Shown piece by piece: positions 35,290-46,268 of a DNA stretch of 64,000 nucleotides. Numbering within the stretch: position 1 is the stretch's first letter; each line of letters opens with the position of its first letter. The stretch comes from Isoetes taiwanensis (taxonomy: Eukaryota > Streptophyta > Lycopodiopsida > Isoetales > Isoetaceae), in the NCBI GenBank assembly GCA_021234155.1, contig JAJEKV010000025.1:7640531-7704530 (forward strand), given 5' to 3'. Both the position numbers and the translations under genes were made by a program. The notes beneath the pieces are model-generated. The model was not told where the DNA came from, did not search any database, and worked only from the letters and a program-made list of their open reading frames with translations.

Positions 35290-35689
35290 ACTAAAATGCA
35301 GCCCTTTAATTAGTCACACGCATAACGCCAAACATGGCACAAACATCAACCCAAAAATTTACCTCAAGCCGGATCCAAGGTACAGCCGATTATCCTCTAA
35401 ACCCTAAGACTAATGGAGCAAAACCCGCTTTAAAAAAATTTTAAAGAAAGAATGAGCCCAAACAACTTACGCGGATACTAATGCAAGAAATAAGTAAATA
35501 CTCAAGCTCTCCAGAGGGATTTAGGTGTTACCGCCCAAAGAATCAACGATGGATTGAGAAAACACTATATGATGGAAACAACGATCCACTGACCGCGACC
35601 TCCTAAACCGCTCTCCAAGCTCCAAGCCGCTTTTTATTTTCTAACAAAGATTGAACAACCCCATCTTCAAAGCCGGTGATCCACCGCGA

Positions 35690-36215
35690 TAATTACAAAA
35701 CCAAAGCCCCACGATTGACGTTTCATTTTATCGCCCGACGCCGCTTCCATCGCCGATGATCGACGCCAAAACGCCGATAAACGACGTTTTTCGGGACGCC
35801 GGACTGTCGATAAACGACATTTATATGCCGCTATAACGCTGCCGCGAATCCCGGCGCCTTTTTTAAGTTTTTTATTACGACGCCGTTCAACGCCGCGGCG
35901 ACAATGGTCACGCATCAAGACTGCCGGGAGGACCGGGGCCAGCGTACCTACCGGGTGGCGATGATTCGCAACGCCGCTCAACGACGACAAGTACATCGCC
36001 ATCATGTCCGGTCTGGGCCAAGGAGCGCTGCCGCCAGAAGGTACCGGACGGTCGCCGCTGCGGTGAAACGCCGCTCAACGACGCTGTCGGGCGTGGTCGC
36101 CACTGCCCGGCCGTCACCGGGCTTCCGGCCCGCTATTTGAGAACGCCGCTCAACGACGCCACGACATGGCGTATTATCGGCAGCATAACGCCGCTCAACG
36201 ACGACATTAAGGAAT
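35690..36215. repeat. Subterminal palindromic array, copy B
   Basis: At least six copies of aacgccgctcaacgacga(c) occur, at about 35970, 36066, 36142 and 36186 among other places. It ends abruptly at AT-rich DNA as in copy A. Confidence 0.7.
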
Positions 36216-37315
36216 TTTGATAAAAAAAATATTTATTTAATATTATTCAATATGATTTAATCCGGACAGCTTAATATTCATATTCAAAAATTAACAAATA
36301 TTTAATATAAATAAATATTTAGTAATATTTATTAATATTAATATTATCAATAATATTAATAGTATTAATAAATATTAAATATGAACAAAATAAATCGAGA
36401 ATAAATATTTAAAAAATTTAAAAATTCGAAAAATAGAAACAAATATTGATTAAATTATATTAATGGTAGATAAGCATTATTGTTTAATATGTAATTAAAT
36501 GTTTAATAAATCTAAGAATAAAAAAATAGAATCGAAAGCATAAAAATTAACATAACAAAAAATCACAAATAATAAGAACAAAGCATAAAAATTTAAATTG
36601 AATTCAATTAATATATTTCACAAATGTAATTTTGCACATTACAAAATATATTAAGTCTTTAGTTGTTGCCTTCTTCTTCTTCTTCATTGGCTTTGCCTTC
36701 ATTTACCCGCATTATATTGTATCGCAACAATTAGTTCATTGTAGTCACAAATAATTATCTAATGAATGATACACACTTCATCCCCTTTCACGCTGCTAGC
36801 ATGTGACGCGCGATGGTCGCGATGATCGCCTTTGTTTGAAGGCCCTTTCGCTCATCTTTAGCAAAACGGGCGACCAAAGAAATGACGCCTATTGAGAATG
36901 AGCACCAAAACTAATGTTAGTGTTCAACTCGAACCTACATTATAAAACCAAATTTATACTTACAAATAGTTTATCCGTAAAAGCCATAACCGCTGCATCA
37001 GCCTTTATTGGCACTATGGTCGCCACTTGTTTCGCCTGCATTCTGGGCCCAAATACGCCTTTGTTCTAGCTTCCCCTTTCTTTGATAATATGTTGGCCTT
37101 CAAACACTACAATGCAATACAAGGACTTAGTCCACATGGCATCACCTAATTATACCACTCATGGGAGAGATGATGTACTTGAAATGCCTCATTAGTCAAC
37201 TGTGATAGGGTCGTGGCCACTTCCTATTCTGGGACTCCTCAGAAGCTTTGGCAAGTATTTTCACCGCTTTTCCGACACCTCCGCAAAATATAAATAAAAT
37301 ATGAGTACAATGAGG

Positions 37316-39345
37316 TTATAATGAAGAACCAAAGAGCCTAATACCCGGTGGATTTAACATGTTTACCCCGCTTTTGAACAAACCTCCTCCATGAGATCTC
37401 TCCGACTTGAGCTCTGGATATTCTCGGGCTTCTAAAAGCTCCTTGATCCTCTCTTTTCCCCTCATCATAGGCTCCCCGAAGTTCCATTCACCCTTGTGGA
37501 CGCTATGGCAAACGCCATTTGTGACATTATTAGCCATCTTCCAAAAATTGTCGCCATCCGCAGTTGTCGGGCGCCGCAACTTCGCTACTACACTCAACAT
37601 ACCACTAACATATGAATATGTGTTAGTGAACAAAAAGGGCATAATTCAAGATGAACCCACCATATTGAAAGAGATGCCTTCGCGGAGGTGGTGCGTGGTG
37701 CACCATCTTTAACCGTGAGCTTGAAGAGGAATTGCGCCCCATCTCGACGTAGACGCACGGCCGGCTTCCTTGGGGTTCATTCTCCCCTCGCGCTCGAACG
37801 GGCCCAAGATTGAATTCTCAAGGAGTGTATGAGCTATGACGGAGGGTCATCGCGGGCTTCGCATTCCTCCGCTTCTACTTTGTTCAACAAACCAAGGCAC
37901 TTCCATTTCTGGCGACATCCCGAATTGCAAGGCATTCCACCTATCTTCAGTGGTTATCGCCGATGATATCCTGAAGTTCCCTCGCTTCTTCGCCAGTTTT
38001 CCCCGCCGGATGGTGGTCCTTTTCCCGCCTCTTCTACGGTGGTGGTGAGAAGAAGATCCGCCCATAACCAATTAATCATCTAACATTATGCATAGGAAAA
38101 GAAGGACGCGAACCGCATTTACACGCCACATTTAAAAACATTAGAACGTTAAAAATAAATGGTTAACTTACATTTTATCCTAGAAAAAATCCATACCAAA
38201 TCCACACAATGGTGGAGGTGGGTGGTGGCGAGCTAAACCCGAACGACCAACTTCGCCTCTTAAAGGCCCTTTGCAGGTTTAGGGTCGTCAATAAGGCTAC
38301 CAAGCCACGCGAGAAGTAAAGTTGTGAACAATAGATATGCCATCGCCGCGATCCCATGGTTGTCGGACATGTGCAAAAACTTGCAAGTTATTTATATGGA
38401 GGCCATGAATAACATAGTAGGAAAGCAACAAATGTTAGCAACATGGGAAGTTCATTACAAAACATTGGGATTTGAATAATTAAAAGTGTCTTTATATATT
38501 TGGTTATTAGACAATTAAAAAATTTAATAATTTTAAACATGGCAAGATATACAATATTGTATTCATTATTTGAGTTGTGACAACAACAATTTTGACATCT
38601 CCAAGGCATCCATGCACTTCATGTGTCGCCTTTTTGTCTCACAACCATGGTAGAAGATATTCCAACACTTTGTAAGGCTTCAAACAACTTCGAAGCTTTG
38701 GTCGTGGATGAGAATACGCCCTCAATGTAGGGCACATCATTCTTGTTTTTGCTCCTCCAACTTGTCAAGACGCCGTTGGTACATATGGGTTGGATTAATC
38801 CATTGGGCATTGTTGTTATTATTAAAACCACTCCATTCGCCGTGATAGCTTGTAATGAAATCCGTAAGCATCTCATAAATATATCCCAATGCATAGACAT
38901 CATGAATTTCGTGGTCCCCATATACCCATCATCATCCTTTGATTTCTCAAACACAGCTTCTAACCATGGATATTTTGTTTGTCCATCCCAAAGTAAGTAA
39001 GTAATACACTTCAACAAGGGACGACGCCTTTTACGTGAAAATGAATTGCATTGTCCCAATCACCAATGGCACCCCCACACATTTTGGTACTCATCATCAA
39101 AATGTAATTTGACTCTCTTGCAATTAAGCTTTGTGTGAGGAAGTGGCCTTTTGGATCTCAACGCACACCTTCGCTAGGGCAAGAGCTATCTTCGAACATA
39201 CCGATATACAACTCGTGATTTTGTTCCTAAGTTCACCTATGTTTGTCGGGCTCTTCTTGGCGCTTCTAGCAATTGCATTTGACCATCTTCTAAAACGACA
39301 AGTTATTAGGTAAATAGTCAAACAAGTGTGCAAGTGTCTCTCCAT
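37316..39345 (-). pseudogene. Decayed minus-strand coding tract, copy B
   Basis: Better preserved than copy A. Open pieces from 5' to 3' on the minus strand are 39345-39124, 39059-38619 (YPWLEAVFEKSKDDDGYMG, MMSMHWDIF, LFEALQSVGISSTMVV) and 37642-37316 (FWKMANNVTN, GEWNFGEPMMRGKERIKEL). The largest piece is 146 codons. Matching peptides in copy A support real ancestry. I recognise no family. It is a candidate accessory transposon protein. Confidence 0.5.
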
Positions 39346-40450
39346 TCATGAAAGGTAGAATCACCATTGGCCCTATGGTATCCCCACTAGAGCTTTAGTA
39401 ACTTCATATGCAAGTCCAATGGATGTAGCCAAAGATGATGGCTCTTGAAGCTGCATGTATCTTGAGCCATCTCATACGCCTCCGCCTCTATCTTTTGTTC
39501 CTTGAAAACCCATCCAATCAGATAGCCTCATCATCTTGGAAGTGTTGTGTTCCGCTGATCTTGATTTGATACGGCGATGTGTTGGTTTTTCCTCAATAAG
39601 GCGACACATCCACTTCTACTGGCATGGGGATCAACAAAGATTGATGTGTTCATGTGATTCTCCAAAGAAAAGTGGCCTTGCTTAGCCCTCGCCCACTAGA
39701 GCTTCCCTCGATGCAAAGCATTTTTAATTACCTCCAACCGACGCGGTATTGAGATCCGCAATGATGTTCTTTGTGATCCAAACGCCGCTTCTTTGAGGAA
39801 TTCCATGAAGCTACCCATTCCTTGATACTTAGCCCCTCGCATTTGAACTTTTAAGTCGGTGACCGAATGCTTCAAACATGTCTTCGTTCATCCATGGGGT
39901 TTCCAATCATTGGCTTTTACATGTGTGTCAAGGAGAGAAGTCAACATTTCTCTTGACCGCCATTTTGTGCTAACTCAAATTGGCACTTCCTTTTCACATG
40001 TCCGACAAAATGGCGCACATCGCTGACTGGGCTTTGCATCTCCCCGTCGGGACTTTCGTTAGCACATATCTCATTTATGACCATGCCTAATCTCACTAAT
40101 CATTAGTGTCTTCACAAATGTGGGCCATACCTTAAAAACCAATTTAGATTCATTAATCTTGCTTTGTGACTTTTTCAAACCTTCATTATGAATCTTTTAC
40201 CTACTTCTTTAAGAGTTAGTTTCCTTTTTTTTTTTTTTTTTTTAAAACCAACTATTTAAATTTTTTTTTACTTTTAACCACTCCACATCGTTGTTTCTTT
40301 GACATCCCTAACATCTTTAAAAACAACATTCTTAACTAGAAACTAAAAAATCAATAATGCAATTTTTTTCAAAAAACCCTGCCCTTGTCCAATCCCCAGA
40401 AAGATTTCTATTTATTGATATATTAAAAAAAAAAATAAAGTAGGGGAGTG

Positions 40451-40790
40451 GTGAGCTTGACCCTGAACACCTAGTCTTCTCCACTCAAGGCGGAGCCGAC
40501 CATGCCCTTGTCCAAGTCTCCCCAAATTTTTCTAAACTAAATACATTAATCAATAAAATTGTTAAAGAGTAAACCAAGTGAGCTTGGACCCGTGAACACC
40601 TAGTCTTCCACTCACAAGGAGATTTAACCATGCCCTTGTCCAAGTCTCCCCATTTTTTTCTAAACTAAATACATTAATCAATAAAATTACAAGAGTAAAG
40701 AGTGAGTTTTGACCGGAACACCTAGTCTCCTCCACCTGTTATGAGTCACCTCATGCCCTTGTCCAAGTCTCCCAAGTTTTTTTAACCTAA
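40451..40790. repeat. Triple tandem repeat, copy B
   Basis: This is three units of ~125 bp starting 'gtgagctt(g)ga', as in 5021-5360, with more small changes. Confidence 0.8.
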
Positions 40791-41030
40791 ATAAAACATT
40801 AAAATTTTATTCTCCCACTAAACTCAAATTCTTACCTAGAATGTTCGAGCCGCGAAAAAATCGATTTCCAAGAGTTTAATGATTTTGTTATTAGTGTACA
40901 TGCAAAAAAAAATAAAGGCATTCAATAATTAGAAAACTTACATAAATAAAGAAATAAATAAAACCCCTTTTAAGCCCCGATTTACATCGACATTTAAGAC
41001 CCTAAGTCCATTTGACATAAAAGCTATAAG

Positions 41031-41602
41031 TTAGATTCCTTGAGAGAAAGCTATAAGTTAGATTCCTTCAATAAAACATTGTTATAAGGATTAATGCATG
41101 GTTATTCGCTAAAACTTTGAGATGTTGAGATAGTTTATTATAACAGTCTACATGTTTAAAACTATGACATAATATAATTGGGAAATTAATGTGCTGGAAT
41201 TTGTATGTTGTCATATGATATATTAAAATAAGAGATTGCTATTTAGAAACTATATGACCAAGAATTACTTTATGAACAATATATTTCCTCAAATTCGAAA
41301 ATTAAATGCTCATTGAATTTGATTTTATGAACAATGGATATATTTTCTAATAGGATGTAAAATTAAATCTGATATGATTATCTTACTACATTCTAAAACT
41401 TTATATATAAATATTAAATGATTAATTGCATAATTATATTAAAGAAGTTCATTATTCCAACCATGTTTTAGGTATTGTGCCTTCCATTTTGGTTTTACCC
41501 TTGATGGATATGTGGGAATGTATTCTACATCTTGAACAGAATCAGAAATTGTAGTAAAATTTTTACCATGTAAGTCTTGATTTAAATGTGAATAAGAAGA
41601 AA
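41031..41602 (+). mobile_element. Truncated retroelement repeat end (unit B1)
   Basis: Same fragment as 5617-6180, with the same doubled 'agctataagttagattcct' junction, more diverged in its second half. It runs to 'aataagaagaaaatgtga' and then, unlike copy A, switches to a different sequence. That fits insertion of unit B2 at the short GAAGAA. Confidence 0.65.
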
Positions 41603-42145
41603 ATGTGAGTTGAAAAAGGATAAAAAAGGATACTATGAGAAAGATTGGCTAAGTATGTGTTGAAAAAGAGGAGTTGAATATGGTTGAAAGAGATAATATA
41701 TTTGTTTAAGGGAAATAGTGGCAAAATGTTTGTTATGATGATAAACCTATGAATATAACCTATATATTCTTTACCTTGATAAGTTGTGACAGGTTGGTGG
41801 ACATACTTTACCATGCCTTTATTGGCAAAAAATAGCATGTTGGATCGTTTATACCATGAGAATAGTTAAGGTACGTACAAATATACTTATTAAATGCTTT
41901 TCGGTGGTCAAGATTCTATCTCAGCCCCCCAGAAAAATACGGTCAGAGTATATAGATATTACTTGAAGACCTAGGGCTATTTGACATAAAGCAAAAAGAA
42001 AAAATCTGATATGGCCGGTGGCATTAAATTATGGTGATGTCTTATACGAAATTATCCTTGCCATAACTTATCCTTAGGTTTGAAGTGCCGAAACCTCAAT
42101 CGGCGCCTAAGGAAACACAGCCGCTTCATTCTGAGATTTTGAAAC

Positions 42146-42310
42146 ATGCCAAAAGGTGTTTATTTGAGAGGCCCTGAGAAGAAATACAGGGCTAGAGGGC
42201 AAGATGGCGGCCCAGATAACAAGTTTCCAAGGAATAATAATGGAAATCGGCCTCCTGGTAGTTCAAGCATGCAAAGGACCAATAACCCAGTTGGGAGCAG
42301 CGATAATCAG
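42146..42310 (+). CDS. Leader exon 1, unit B2
   Basis: This is fifty-five codons starting MPKGVYLRGPEKKYRARG and ending SSDNQ at CAG|GTACTG, phase 0. It is basic at first and Asn/Gly/Pro-rich after. Only the start and the composition are conserved with other leaders. Unspliced, it would stop at 42334. Confidence 0.6.
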
Positions 42311-43018
42311 GTACTGGAGATAAAAGTACTCTGATTTTTCGATATATTCTGCTCTTTCTTGTAGATATGAGTGCTATGAAGTAAATGGATTATCACGATG
42401 ATATTGTACAAAAACAGAGTTCGATTTTTATGATAAGCTGGCAGTAGAAGAAACTAAAGAAATGAGTAATGTGTAGTTGATCTTGAGATGATAGTGTAGG
42501 TAACGTTTGAGAAAGATAAAGCTTTATGTTATGATCTGCATTCTAGCTTTGATAATCACCACTTATAAGTCTTAAATGGCCCATACTACATTGTTTGATA
42601 TGCTGAAAATAGTTTATTGTCATTATTAAATAAATGTCTGCATGGTCAAATAGATCTATACATTAGGCGTGAAGCCTGCATGTAGGAATAGTATTAGTCA
42701 TTACTGCTTTATATCTGATAAAAACGCATGTGAGATAGTACGTACATGAAGTATGGCTCTTTTTCTACCTTAGGTGGTCTGAGACTTGTCTACAAGCATA
42801 ATAAGTTAAGGATACAAGTATAATTTCAGGGGAATATGGAAGATGTAATGATTTCCTTATATTTTGTGGTCTAAAGAAGGCCGCCTCCATACTTTGTTGA
42901 ACTGAACTGTGGTAAGCAGTTTAGACCTTTTGATTGGTCTCACAAACAGGTTTTTACATGTAGTGCACATATACTTCAATAGTATCTGGTGCATATGATT
43001 ATATATTTGATTAACTTA

Positions 43019-43136
43019 GGTTGAAGGGCGATGAGCCAGAAAATCTAATAGCTTACCTGACGCCCCTTGTCTTGTTACCTTTGTTTGCTAACATTGACAT
43101 TGTTTGGGTGCAGGTAACCTAGATTTTCTCTACTTG
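43019..43136 (+). promoter_or_regulatory. Conserved splice-site hairpin, unit B2
   Basis: Outer stem AGAAAATCTA (43038-43047) pairs perfectly with TAGATTTTCT (43120-43129). CTTACCTG (43052-43059) pairs with CAGGTAA (43111-43117), and CGCCC with GGGTG. The small first hairpin is GGC-GATGA-GCC. The branch-point-like GCTAAC lies in the apical hairpin. In this family exon 2 has a stop as its third codon in the leader frame. Confidence 0.75.
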
Positions 43137-43618
43137 GAGTTTATCAAAGTTCTATAGTGCTTATTACGCACTACGATACAAAGACTATTGTTGTTTCCTA
43201 GGAAAAATGATATTTATACATGCAAGATACCCTATTGGTGAGATCTGTCTTAATTTTTAGATAAATACTACAACTGATTTATGATTTGGATAAAGAAATG
43301 AATGGATAAGGAAACATATTTTCTATTTTCTATATTGTAGTTCTTTCTCATATAAATAAATGTCATGGAAACATTTCATATGCTGTATCTTATGTTTTAA
43401 AGATTTACGAGATAATTGTTTACGTACACATAACAAAATAAACTTTTTAAATTATCATAAAATACATTTTTAAAGAAACGAAATCATAGAGAAATAATAT
43501 AATATGAAAGTACATGATAACTAAAAATGGATTACTAGACATGGCATATATTTATACAAGAATAATGCTACTGATTATAACTTGAAATGTAACAGTAATA
43601 TGAGATGGTGCCTAAATA

Positions 43619-43650
43619 GTGGCCTGGGTGTTAAAACCCAGGGTGGATAT
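43619..43650 (+). other. 3' stem-loop type 1, unit B2
   Basis: GTGG-CCTGGGTg-ttaa-AACCCAGG-GTGGATAT is the strongest stem of the set, about 40 bp before the GAA-rich tail. Confidence 0.7.
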
Positions 43651-43689
43651 ATTGGGTTGTTTGTTCCTTTGTTTTATAATATACTTAGA

Positions 43690-43730
43690 TGAAGAAGAAG
43701 GGAATAAAAGAAGAAGAAGAAGGAAGAAGA
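43690..43730 (+). repeat. Impure (GAA)n between units B2 and B3
   Basis: GAA runs are interrupted by 'ggaataaaag' and 'ggaagaag'. Impurity suggests an older tail than the pure tracts. Confidence 0.9.
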
Positions 43731-44250
43731 ATAGATAACACGGAGCATATGAAAAATATGCAATGTTTTCAATATTATCATGAGATAGACAAAAAAGATG
43801 AGACTTGGGAAAATACGTGATATTTACATTAGATGCTAATATTTCATGTGTATGCATTTGCTTGATCCGATATCACCCGATACCATGGAAATTAACATGA
43901 TATTTATAGCTATAATGGCTTAGGTTAACCATTAATGTGGAATTAGAGGGATATTATTTATTATATATGTTTATGGATATTAGGGGATATTTTTATGAAG
44001 GATATTCAATACAATGGGAAGATCGAGAAGGATTTTTAATTAGGGTATGCCCTACGGAAGATTGAAAGATGGATCCTGGCAGTTTGCATTAAACATGGAG
44101 AGACTAATGGCAGCAACTTCTTTTGACCGATGCTTTATAGCCTGGGCGGGATGGCCACAAACACATTTTGTTTCTGGAAATTTGGATCGACTTACCCTCT
44201 GGACCTTGAGTGAAAATTTCGATTCTTTGGTGATACATACAGTGATCAAG

Positions 44251-44411
44251 ATGCCAAAAGGGGTGTACGAGAGAATCCCTGGGAAAAACAAGAAGATGCC
44301 AAACACTGGGAGCTATCCACCGAGGAAGTTTGGCAAATCAAATGCTGGAATCAAGTTCAATAATGCTAAGGAGCAAAATAGACAAAGTGGTGGAGGGAGC
44401 TCAAATCTGAG
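44251..44411 (+). CDS. Leader exon 1, unit B3 first repeat
   Basis: The frame starts MPKGVYERIPGKNKKMP, then PPRKFGKSNAGIKFNNA, then Gly/Ser. It ends at CTGAG|GTTTAT where the second repeat has ACAG|GTTTAT in phase 0. The small change puts this copy in another phase and could be a sequence error at a CAG site. An open frame extends upstream to 44047, but the conserved start is here. Confidence 0.55.
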
Positions 44412-45375
44412 GTTTATAATACTTCAATATTTGATGCATGCTTAAATATGCCTTTATAGGCGTCATTGTGGTATGCATAACCTCGCTTAGTTGTATTTTT
44501 AAAGCTCTAAAATAGCTTAAACTCTATATTTGGAAGCCTTTTGGACATGGTAAATTTAGCATAAGAGGCACCTTCCTTGGAATAGATCTAGTTTATAGTA
44601 GGTCTTAGTTAGACGCTGCTGATACAAGTCTGATAATTGAATAATATGAGATAATATTATGTTGTTAAGAAATATTTTATGAGGATGCAGTCTGCAGTGT
44701 GGCTCCTTTGGCGATGGGTTCATATTTGCTGGTTTACGTAATAATTATGCATAAAAGACTGCCATGATAAGTTAATTTCTGAATAGATATAGGCATTGTC
44801 TATCAAGAGTCTAATAATGTCTTATAGCTGGCACTGCTAATGCTATCTTCATTTGAATATGATCTGCTTTATGGTGGTTTGTTTGGACTTGCATGCTTGA
44901 TTTTATGAGCCTATATGGAAGTCCCCTTGGGCATTAAACTAAGGTCAGCCGGATTAAACATACTGCATGCTTTTAGAAGCAAGATAGCAAACTATGTTCT
45001 GGAAAATACAAAAGTAGTAAGATAGGCTTAGATAGAATGTAGAAGATAATGAAAGGTAGATCTGATCTGTAAGACTATTAGGTTATTTTACATGGTTCTT
45101 CAAGATTATGCTGGCATAATGATTATCTGAAAGTCATGGTCAATACATGGTAACAGTTAGACATTTGGTACAGCCATATGAAAATAGCTAATTCTTTGAT
45201 GAATATGATCTTTGCATGAGGTAAATATTCAATCTTTGATTAGATAGACAACAATAAGGGACTGACGAGTTGAAATATATGTTTTTGAACAAGTAGCATT
45301 ATTACTATACAGCTGATACATGCTATAATTTCTTATTTATTCAAACTGACCTTGTATAAGGCATTTGAGCCTAAA

Positions 45376-45488
45376 GGTGAAGGGCGAAGAGCCACGTAGT
45401 TTCACTGCTTACCTGACGCCCCTTGCATAGTTACCGTTTGCTAACTTATGTCTTGATTGGGTGCAGGTAACCGAAACTACGTCTCCTT
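45376..45488 (+). promoter_or_regulatory. Conserved splice-site hairpin, unit B3 first repeat
   Basis: Outer stem ACGTAGTTTC (45394-45403) pairs perfectly with GAAACTACGT (45473-45482). CTTACCTG (45408-45415) pairs with CAGGTAA (45464-45470), and CGCCC (45417-45421) with GGGTG (45459-45463). The apical hairpin ATAGTTA/TAACTTAT holds GCTAAC, a branch-point match ~30 nt before GCAG|GTAAC (45466/45467). Intron 1 would be ~1.05 kb. Confidence 0.78.
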
Positions 45489-45953
45489 GATGTTGGTTCA
45501 AATGCTTTTTCATAAAAAATATCTTGGAGCTGTTTTCTTGGACTGTTATGGTACAAAGAGAAATGGCAGCTTATGGTATGATCTGTCCAATATATAATAT
45601 GCAGGCTTATGGTTTGGAGATCTGCTCTTGATCTTAAGACTTATACTTGACATTCTAGATTCTGAAACTATTGAATGAAGCATATTATGTTTATAGTGAA
45701 TTGAGCAATATAAATTGAACAGTATGGATTAAGATTTCTCTAATATTGTAGAATGTATTGCTTGAAACCAAATGATCAGATTCTTTATTTATCGTATGTT
45801 GCTACACATTTATTCTAATAATATATGATAAGATTAAACTAAAACAATGTAAATACTTGAAGGCAAATAAACACTACAGGATATGTAAAATGACAGTCTG
45901 GATTCTTTCTGTAATAAATCTGCTTGTTCTCTTAAATTTGCAACTATACATGT

Positions 45954-45981
45954 GTGGCCTGGGTAACGCCAGGGTGGATAT
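45954..45981 (+). other. 3' stem-loop type 1, unit B3 first repeat
   Basis: GTGG-CCTGG-gtaacg-CCAGG-GTGGATATG, about 85 bp before cgaagaagaa. Here transcription would read on into the ORFs, so this copy would act as an early alternative 3' end. Confidence 0.65.
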
Positions 45982-46268
45982 GGGTAGTGTTGTCTTTGCC
46001 TAGAAGGAGTACGGATTAATGTAGGGTGTACAATAATCTGTTATGTAATCGTGGCAAAGATGTATCGAAGAAGAATTCGGGACTTCCACTTGCTAGAGAT
46101 ATCTGGCATGCACACATGTCTGTTATAAAGTTACATATAGAATTTCTGATCCTCAGCCTGCTGAAACAAGTTTCCTCATGGTTGGTTAGACCAACCTATC
46201 ATTTAATGTTTTTACTGTCATGAGAGATTTTGGCTTAATGCTAATCTTCTTCTGGTATGTATGTACAG

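Larger units (their letters stand above)
35290..41030. mobile_element. CACTA-like transposon block, copy B (decayed)
   Basis: This is collinear with 60-5616: 'cgccaaacatggcacaaacatcaac' at 35326, palindromic array at 35690-36215, AT-rich stretch at 36220-36660, minus-strand coding tract and triple repeat at 40451. Alignment by eye shows many small indels between the copies, often at CG and CAG/CTG sites. It joins the same truncated retroelement end as copy A. Confidence 0.6.
41603..43689 (+). mobile_element. Short non-autonomous unit B2
   Basis: This ~2.1-kb unit has a leader exon at 42146, a splice-site hairpin at 43019, the conserved GTGAGATCT donor at 43238 and a type 1 3' hairpin at 43619. 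It has no RT ORF. Its sequence between signals differs from A5 and B3, so it is another family. Confidence 0.6.
43731..46074 (+). repeat. Pseudo-LTR, first copy of unit B3
   Basis: This ~2.34-kb direct repeat has its partner at 51194-53540. From about 44460 to 46060 the two read almost letter for letter, while 44040-44250 is visibly more diverged. It contains leader exon 1, the splice-site hairpin and the type 1 3' hairpin, and ends in a short cgaagaagaa that the second copy expands into a long tract. Confidence 0.85.

Noticed and set aside
45376-45425. Pseudoknot between GGGCG and CGCCC
   Set aside because: Unit A5 has CACTC, which cannot pair well with GGGCG but pairs with GGGTG, so the nested stem is preferred.
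45376-45488. Hammerhead, HDV-like or twister ribozyme in the repeat
   Set aside because: Penelope-like elements often carry hammerheads, and CTGACG...CGAAAC looks close, but CTGANGA is not complete and the GAAA is not kept in families A5 and B2. The strand order does not fit HDV, and the twister consensus is absent. The covarying stems explain the conservation better.
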